Assembly: GCA_946902985.2 (NCBI GenBank)
Contig: OX336389.2
Span: forward strand, 1,289,466,792 to 1,289,530,791
Reading direction: 5' to 3'
Source of the DNA: Meconema thalassinum
Taxonomy: Eukaryota > Arthropoda > Insecta > Orthoptera > Tettigoniidae
DNA: 64,000 nt
Under the pieces are notes generated by a model that saw nothing but the letters and a program-made list of their open reading frames with translations, ran no database searches and was not told the origin of the DNA. A program made the position numbers and the translations under genes. Positions within the stretch are counted from its first letter, which is position 1; every line of letters starts with the position of its first letter. Of the stretch, positions 56,711 to 64,000 are shown one piece after another.

Positions 56711-56760
56711 TAATATGCCTGGTGTATGCAGGCTTAAACATGAATGCAAGAACATAATAC

Positions 56761-58000
56761 ACAAAATAGTGCAGTGACTAAGTGAGGTGATAGTGATGCC
56801 TATTGCTAATGCTTGTACCAGAGATGTTTCCAGAACGATAGTTGATGATTTTCAACATGAGATCTGACTTATTCAAAATCATGAAGGAGACGTGGGTAAA
56901 CCACTGCAACGCTTTAGAATCATTATACTTCTACATAAATAAGATCGTCTACCAATAGAGATGCTGTCTACGATCGTGTTGTACGAGCTACAAGATGTAC
57001 TGGATTTGGTCTACAATTCCCAGACCAAGATGAATGGTTCTCAGGGATTTTCCGGGTTCGAGACCAGGCGGGAGGAACTTGTATACTGTATCCCAGTATA
57101 TTATTGGAATGAGACTTGGGCATAACCGCATACGTCTGGGAGTCAAGCACCGTCATAGTTCTTCGTTCAATTCCAATTTTGGATGAAATTGGAATTTTAA
57201 GTCATTCCTTTCATCCTTGATATGTTCAATTATCGAGTTTCCCAAATCATGATAGTCTACTGACTCATCTCCACGTTCTTAACAGGTAGAACTGCTCTCC
57301 CTCTTAACTCAGATTTCTGAAGATCCATTTTGGATATAATTTCTTAGAATATTGTACATATTCCAACTTATGCCAGCATTGAGAATCTTCACAAGGTAGA
57401 AATCAACCATCTTTTAGTACAAGAAGAGCATTAATATTTCGTAGTTTCCAGTTGCCATTTCTTTAGTATAATTGATGATGGGGTTTAAGTCTGATGCTAT
57501 TTCATTCTTGATCTCAGATTCAATTAGATTTTGGTTCGTATAACGAGCTTATAATTTTTGGAATCTAGTTATAGATTTTTGATAACCGTTTTGACCGTGC
57601 ATTTAGTTTGATAATTAATACAGCATTTCGAACATTTTTGATTCGTGAGAAGATCATCGCTAGGGGAAAATATACGAGTATATACAGTTAGTCCAAGCAT
57701 TTATTAATACGTTATTGAACATTTTGATCTTTTTGAATATTTCTTAATTTTTATATTCTACGGAATATTTTTGATAATTTGAATCATCGAATTTTTGATC
57801 TACGATTTCAAGCAAGCTTTTTCATAGCAGATTTAGGATTGGTAAACGTTGATATTCAACACTTAATATGATTGCCACATATTAATGTTTCATATTTCTG
57901 GTCTGTGTGAGTTCGAAAGATGACATTTGAAGAAGGCTTGCTAGTATGTTGAAATTTAGAAGCTACCTGGCAAGAAGAAGGGAGCCTGACATCCTGTTCA
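56761..58000. other. Non-coding stretch between outer element and element 3
   Basis: No gene supported; AT-rich with short frames only. The left end of the element 3 LTR lies somewhere toward the end of this stretch or just after it and could not be fixed. Confidence 0.45.
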
Positions 58001-60755
58001 AACAATGGGCTGGGGTGAGTTTGGAATGCAACCCGGACTGAAGAAAGGGACACAACCCGTTAGCTGGAGTTCAAGAACCTAGTTGGCGCGTTGGACAAAA
58101 TGAGTCACCCCTAAGCGTCTGTTCTTTGTGAGACAAGGGAAAATACGGAGAAGCAGGAGAAAGTGCGAGGGAAACGACTGTGCGTCGACGCGTACGTGGG
58201 TGGGGTCCGCTTTTTACTGCGAGTTCAGAAACAGCCCCCCAACCAATAAGAAATAAGGACGCGGGGCCTTTCGCGCTATTTCGAAGATACGGCATCAGAA
58301 GAAATTAAGGCGGGAAATTGATTACGATTAATTGCACGATCAAAATAAAACCCGCATGCCATAGGTGTTCGATTCACATCAAGACAAGCTCCCTGATATG
58401 TGTTGTGTGTCTGTAGGACTACTGGTTGAATAATTAGATATTTTATTCAGTCCCGCCCCCACTTTTCGGACTAAAATGTATAAATACTGAGTGGGGTGTT
58501 CACTGAAAAACATTAATATTTCATTCGTTGACAGATTGTGAAGGCTGACTACGCTCGTTCTACGTTACTATTTTGGGAAGTGACAATGTCTGTTAATATG
58601 CAAGTCACTGGACGTAGCAAGTTTCGAGCCTGTAAAAGAGAGGAACTTAAACTTTCATAAAAACATTGCTCTTAGGAGATGAAATTCTACCGCATCTCAA
58701 GTGTATAAATTAATGTGTTTTGCGTGTGAAACGTTCGAGATAACTCCTTGCTATAAGTGAGGGACAGTCATCGATAATATTGGTATCAGGACTTGTGGAT
58801 GGATACAGCAAATCCACGCTAGCAATCTATTAGGGATATTGTGTGAGGCACTATTTTAAAACGAACTGACATTCTATTTTGAAGCAGCCAGCCAGAAATG
58901 GAGACCGTGGTATCAGCAGCTGAAGGAAGAATGGTGCTACTGAAATCGAACACGGGAATGATTGGGTGCTAAGCGCACACAGTTGGGGTCATGCCCAGGA
59001 AACGTCAACGATGGAGGTGACTGAAAAGGATGAGTACAGAATGATTTATTTCATTATGTAGCCTAGTTTTGGTAATCGGGAAATCCTTGTATATTATGTA
59101 GTTGTGATGTTTTCTTTTGTGTGATTAGAGTGTTTTTGTTGACCGACCACTATTTTAATTTGTGAAGAGCATCGTGGTTATTCTTTTGTATTTCAATAAA
59201 ATTTGTGCGGGACAGTCGATTAAATTGTACTCGTGTGCACTGAGTGTGTTTTTATGACAGATACAGCAAATGAACGGACTGTATCGCTGATGATAAGTGA
59301 AGCTTTGGTTAGGTAACGTAATTACAGTGTAGGGGGGAAATGTGATATTTTGTGTGAGAAACTTCGGGTTACACAGGCTGTAAATTGTATGCGATATTGC
59401 ATATTTTCTTAGCGAGAAGCATTCAGCTTCTCTGGTAATCATTCTTTTGTAGTTGAGCACTTAGTAACTTGTCGTGTGTTGGAGCACTATATTTTTTTTG
59501 AGGTTTATCTGTGATCTGGAGCAAATTGAGGGTGATGGTGTGTTGTACCAAGGCATGGGTCTATTATTATTATTATCCTGCGCGGGGTCTGGCCGAGGTC
59601 AGTTACCTGTCAGCTGCATGGCGTCGAAGACAGGACTCATCAGGATGATGTTACTGTTAAGTATTCTACAGGTCCCAAATTGCATGGTGCAGTTTTGAGG
59701 ACAGATCTACGAGTTGATATGTGTTTTATTCCAGAGTGTGATTGTTAATTTTTTTTCTTGGGATCTCTGGCGTGTGGCTGAGAGACAATTTGAGACCTGC
59801 CTGGTGTTGACACAATGACGAGAGCTGGATATTTCAGACTGCAAAGGCTCAGATCTCAGATAAGGACAGAGGGGCCATTAGGGCCGAGGTGCGTGCTTCC
59901 GTGATAACGATCAGTTAAAACCTGTATAATTCGAAGCGAATTAGATTAATATTTGGTGCAAGTTCTTCACATCAGAAATGCAGTTCATGATTATGCTGAT
60001 TTGTATTTTGTTGCCTTGTTGGCTACTGTCTCGTAATTATTGTAAATATTTGTATCGCATTCTTTTTTGATGCGCCTCTGTAACTTTGGTGTGTTCGGGA
60101 AACGATCGGTTTGTCCATGAGTTAGTTACGGATGACCACGATTGTATTTTCAGCCTGTTTCTGTAAGGCCTTTTTAGGCAGCTTGATTTTGTGTGCTTTT
60201 GGCACTAATATAAATACTTCTCGCGGAAGTAATGTGTACTTTTAGTAAAGGGTAGTGTGGTCGATTGTCATGTCATTTTGTGTTAGCCATTAAGTGTGGA
60301 TCCTGATGCCAAGGCGTAGTGAAAAATTTTCATGGATATGCGTCCTGCGATCTGGTTCTATGGAAGCATATCTCATGGAAATATGTACTCATTCTAACCG
60401 TAGTCTTGCCAGTAAAAACCGTCAAACACAATTCACGCAACAATAAGAGGAGTAAGAACGAGGTCCATGATTTGGATTATTTGCTGCTGTAATGTTGATT
60501 CAGAGTAACTTATTATTTGATAGTTTGATGTTGAGTTGATAAATATGGGTGTCATTTGGGATTTTGTGTCATTGTTGTGTCATTCTTATCGGGATATTAA
60601 AATATTTGTTTTGTTTGAAGTTGAGTCATCTTTTGCTAATTATATTCTCCTTATGTCACCTTGAAATTATGGAAGCAAGTACAAAATATCCAACTTCACG
60701 ACGATGAACTGTACACCCCCGAATAAAGTCTCGTGTACGCTTCCTCAAGGGGACA
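58000..60755 (+). repeat. 5' LTR of element 3 (left border approximate)
   Basis: The end is taken at GGGGACA (60755), 28 bp after AATAAA (60722-60727) and just before a primer-site-like sequence. If the TATA offset is as in elements 1 and 2 (about 360-420 bp), the LTR would start near 58060-58130. The 3' part is related to the decayed copy ending at 18497. Frames up to 101 codons inside show no domain. Confidence 0.6.
58479..58486 (+). promoter_or_regulatory. TATA box of element 3 LTR
   Basis: TATAAATA preceded by a CCCGCCCCCAC GC-rich box 20-30 bp upstream and followed by TTCACTG about 25 bp downstream, a plausible start site. Confidence 0.6.
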
Positions 60756-60765
60756 TTGGAAGAAG

Positions 60766-60798
60766 GGCGCAAGCCAACGATGGGGCTAATTCGTGTTA
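60766..60798 (+). other. Primer-binding-site-like sequence, element 3
   Basis: GGGCGCAAGCCAACGATGGG and the following GCTAATTCG, 10 bp after the LTR end, looks like the tRNA-Lys complement with inserted bases. As in element 2 the match is interrupted, so function is uncertain. Confidence 0.4.
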
Positions 60799-61301
60799 GG
60801 TTGGTTGGCATTTATGAGAAACGTGGTATTAGAAATTTGGTATACAAGTTTTGCCACTGTTTCAGGTTTTGTTAAATTCAGTTAATAGGCGAAGATTTCC
60901 GCCAGATGTGAGAAATAAAGTAGAATCTTGGAGTTTGTCAGTAAATATTAAATACGGGACACATTACTTGATTTGATATTGATGATTTTGAGATAATGTG
61001 AGTATCCGGGCGTCCAACTATAGATTAATTAGAAATGTGTAGTGATGACAAACTCAAAAATGTAGTAGGAGGGTGTTAACCTTGGAAAGATTAATTATAT
61101 TTGATAATTAAGTCTTGGTGGTAACGTAAAGCCAATTAAATTAGGGAAAACTTTAATAACCGATCTTAAGGGTTGACACCAAGTAAATTAAAGTGAATAT
61201 ATACTCAAGGATGATTGCATTTCGGGAGGTTAAAATTAAGTAAATGAATTGAGTATGACTAAAATATTTAAATGCATTGTTGTGTGTGTGCGTGACGGAA
61301 G

Positions 61302-63487
61302 TTGATGTTTCTATGTGCATGGCCGCTATATTCTCAAGTGAATTTATTTGTTGTCATGGCGACAGTCGAGGAAATCAGGCAGATTGCGGAGCTTACCACG
61401 GCAAGGAACATTGAATATTTAGAGAAAATGAGAGCTGAACTGAAAGAACAGAGTAGGGTACAAGTTGAGGAAATAAACAATCGTATGTCACAGCAATCCG
61501 CGGAAATAAGCAATCGTATTTCACAACAGTCCGAGGAAATAAATAAGCGTATCGCGGAACAGTCGGTTATCCAAAGCGAGAAAAACCAGGAACAATTTAG
61601 TCAGCTATCGGATAAGATCATACAAAATACTCAGGAGCAGATGGACCAGTTAGCCAGTGAAGCAAGCAAAAACAACGACAAACAACTAGGTCGTATGAAA
61701 GAGATGGAGGAGAGCTTCGACAGAAAACTTGGAATTCTTGATGAGACCGTAAACGCTAAGCTGAAACAAATTGAACAGGCATGTAGCTATAATTCGGATG
61801 AAATGAAAGAAGCGCACGAAAAATTGAAAGAACGGTTTGATAAGGTGGAAGCGAACACTCAGGGTATGCAGCAACAAATCGAAGCAGTAGACAATAACTT
61901 GCTAGGCATAGTTAGAGAGATGGAGCGGGCCGAAATGAAAGCGACGGAGCGTTTGAATGGGATAGAGAAAGAGCAAGGCGAATTAAAGGCGTCCTTTGAT
62001 GCAAATAATAGTCAAATGGAAATACGGCTAGATATGATGGAAATAAATCAGGAGGAAAACGCAGAGAAACTTGAGGCGAAATTCGAAGGATTGAAGATTA
62101 AAATACGCAAAGATCTGAGCCAAGAAAGGGAAAATAGTAAAGAAGAACGCCTATCCATAATAAATAAATTAGGAGATAATCTCGCCAGGTTGCAACTATT
62201 AGAAAAAAATGTGCATTCGAAACTGCAGGAACAGGATGATAAATTGGTTAAAGCAGAACTCAAGTCACAAGAGCTGGACACGTTGTTGACATCCGTGAAA
62301 GACAGAGAGGGCTTGGAGAACAATAATAGCTTGGAGAACGTAAATAGCTTGGGGGAGAGTAACGGAACGGAAAGAGGGCTGAGTAATGAGCAGAGCCACT
62401 GACCGGTTGCAACACAAGAGTATTTGAGAAGTTTAGAGGCCAGACGTCGACCCCAGAGCAAACCGCATTACCCATACAAATTATACAATTGATCAGGGAC
62501 AATGAGTACAGACCAAATCGATACACAGATGGAACAGGGACCGCGCCTAAACAATTCTTGCGGGGACTAGACGATTTCTTTACAGATCAGGGGGTACCGG
62601 AAAGTAAGAAATTACGAATGGTAGAGAAGTTTTTGAATGGGAGCAGCTTAATTTGGTATCAGAGCTTCAAATATACTTTTGGGAGCATGCAGGACTTCAA
62701 GGATGCATTCTTAAAAAAATATTGGTCTTCGGCCCTGCAACAAAGTCTAAGAATTGACTTGTACGCTCGCAAGTATCATTCTAGCCACCCAACGAGATTT
62801 GCCGATTTCTTTACCCAACAGCTATTAAAACTGAAAGATTTAGATGACCCACCGTCCGAAAAAGACTTGGTAATGACACTAGGAAAACAGCTTGCCATGA
62901 ACGTGCAGCAGTTCCTGGTAACGGCAAATATAACTACAGCAGTCGGAGCGGAAGAGATGCTCAGGAACCTAGATGAGACAAGCCTACAGCTACCGCCTCG
63001 GGGCGCGAGACAAAGCGAGCAAGTAAACACTGCAGAGGTTGTGAGTGAGAGCGCTAATAATAACACTAGCACGAGGTCACAAGCAACAAATACTGGAACA
63101 GATCAGCGCCGGCAAGAAAATAATAACGGACAGTACTGGAGGTACGAAAACAGAGGAAATTACAGGAACAACAGAAATAATTACAGACCGTGCCAAAGAG
63201 GATATCAGGAAGGCGGAAATGATAGAAGGCAGGAATTTCCGTACCGAAGGAATGGTGACACGAGAAATGACCGTCAGTGGCGTAACGACAGACAGCAGAC
63301 AAGGGGGTACCAAATATGGCACCACAACAACTGGAACGAGAGATATCACGAATCACAGAGGTACCTGCAGGAGTTACATGCTACGGTGAATAATGAACCA
63401 GATAGATGGGAAAGAGCCATGAAAAACCACCAGAACCCGGACACATTCGAGGATCAGGGAGCTGAAAGTTTAGAAAGGCAGCAGTAA
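61302..63487 (+). pseudogene. gag: Gag polyprotein, element 3 (frame change)
   Basis: The first frame (61302-62402; the better start is MATVEE at 61356) is coiled coil with an 11-residue repeat (EINNRMSQQSA, EISNRISQQSE, EINKRIAEQSV; 61470-61570). TGA at 62400-62402 ends it. The Gag core is in another frame (62489-63487): FLRGLDDFFTDQGV, KYWSSALQQSLRIDLYARKY and QLAMNVQQFL. The tail is Asn/Arg/Gly-rich (NYRNNRNNYRP) with no CCHC knuckle and ends TAA 63485-63487. At least one frame slip between 62402 and 62489 separates the two parts. Confidence 0.85.
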
Positions 63488-63529
63488 ACACGCAACCAGG
63501 GAGCGATACCGAGGAACTCTCGGGATTAA

Positions 63530-64000
63530 AAAAAAACAATAATTTCAGTTAAAGGAGATAGCCTGGCAAAACAGTATGGGGCTGATGACCGTGATGGTAG
63601 AATTGTTGCACACATAGCAGAGTGGATTTCAAGACCGGAAGATTGCCTGGAGGAGGTTACTATGCCACAGACAAATAACATCAAGAAACTACCAGTAATT
63701 TATGCCCGGATTGGGAATGTAAGATGCCTTTTAGATACCGGTGCGCAAGTGAGTCTTATATCAGGGACATTGTTGAAGGAACTGACACGTAATCAACATG
63801 TACCATTGATTCCTGCACGACAGTTGAAAGTAAGGGGCGTAATTCCCGAGCGATCTAGAGTATGCAAGCACCAAGCGTATATAGAACTGGATATTTTAGG
63901 CCACACATTCGCACAGACTTGCATTGTTATGGCAAGAATGAATTTTAATGTCATATTAGGGGCAAACTTCATTTATGATTACCAAGCAATTATTGACCTG
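63530..64000 (+). CDS. pol: Pol polyprotein, element 3, protease region (runs off window)
   Basis: The frame is open from 63530 (after TAA 63527-63529) to the window end; first Met at 63662. The aspartic protease motif LLDTGAQVS has its catalytic Asp codon at 63734-63736, followed by VRGVIPERSR and VILGANF, as in the protease regions of elements 1 and 2. Reverse transcriptase should begin beyond the window. It is in the same frame as the second gag frame, separated by stops. Confidence 0.85.

Larger units (their letters stand above)
23210..56760 (+). mobile_element. Outer DNA-transposon-like element, split by the Polinton
   Basis: The sequence at about 23265-23745 returns as its reverse complement at about 56235-56710, imperfectly. 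The best stretch is CAAAAACAGCATTTTTGCTT (near 23418), which matches the other end closely. These are long, diverged terminal inverted repeats of about 480 bp. Exact ends and target duplication could not be fixed; weak similarity may extend to ~23210 and ~56760. Between them, once the Polinton is set aside, lies one broken gene of a type I recall as widespread in insect mobile DNA, with a Cys-rich C-terminal tail. The superfamily is not identified. Both the ends and the gene are more decayed than the Polinton ends, which fits it being the oldest layer. Confidence 0.75.
58000..64000 (+). mobile_element. Ty3/Gypsy LTR retrotransposon, element 3 (right side outside window)
   Basis: LTR with TATA box and polyA signal, a primer-site-like sequence, gag in two frames and the beginning of pol with the protease. 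The protease region (LLDTGAQVS, VRGVIPE, VILGANF) aligns by pattern with elements 1 and 2. The 3' LTR is beyond the window, so the left border and the age are unknown; the start coordinate is approximate. Confidence 0.85.

Noticed and set aside
57000..57160. Possible gene or LTR start near 57000
   Set aside because: No pairing repeat, promoter or domain could be seen; short minus-strand frame only.
59155..59698. Frames of 101 and 74 codons
   Set aside because: Located in the element 3 LTR leader; no domain or homology recognised.

Overview
The window looks like repeat-dense, non-genic DNA from an insect nuclear genome. The signs are AT-rich intergenic sequence, tRNA-derived SINEs with target duplications, Ty3/Gypsy LTR retrotransposons and a Maverick/Polinton. 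No ordinary host protein-coding gene was recognised. The SINE type and very long LTRs made me think of a large-genome polyneopteran (orthopteran or phasmid), but that is a weak inference.

Layout. 1-12050: a Gypsy element (element 1) with ~3.3-kb LTRs; its 5' LTR starts before the window. 12051-23200: non-coding DNA with three SINE copies, a probable decayed solo LTR (~15.8-18.5 kb) and a 35-bp tandem repeat. ~23.2-56.76 kb: a three-level nest. The outer layer is an old DNA-transposon-like element with ~480-bp diverged inverted ends and one broken gene. Inserted in that gene is a Polinton (24821-55212, 6-bp target duplication GTTACT, 62-bp perfect inverted ends). Inserted in the Polinton's DNA polymerase gene is a second Gypsy element (28948-43088, 4-bp duplication ATAT, 3.9-kb LTRs). 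~58-64 kb: a third Gypsy element, cut by the window end inside the protease.

The Polinton is virus-like (adintovirus-like). It has a protein-primed family B polymerase, an RVE integrase with a chromodomain, an adenain-type protease, a hexon-like major capsid protein, a penton-like minor capsid protein, a small basic protein, and a minor virion protein with a parvovirus-type phospholipase A2 domain. Its accessory region is unusual: two perfect BIR domains run, across one small frame slip, into a tail-fibre-like repeat protein, and a complete-looking tRNA-Leu(UAA) gene lies just upstream on the other strand. I found no packaging ATPase. Most Polinton genes carry one or more stops or frame slips, several at homopolymer runs, so some could be sequence errors.

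The three Gypsy elements are relatives. They share a Gag core behind a variable coiled coil, a DTGA/DTGQ-type protease region, tRNA-Lys-like primer binding sites, and LTRs in which the TATA box lies a few hundred bases from the start and the polyA signal near the end. This recalls the Osvaldo/Ulysses lineage. LTR pairs of elements 1 and 2 are nearly identical, so those insertions are young, while the Polinton and outer element are older.
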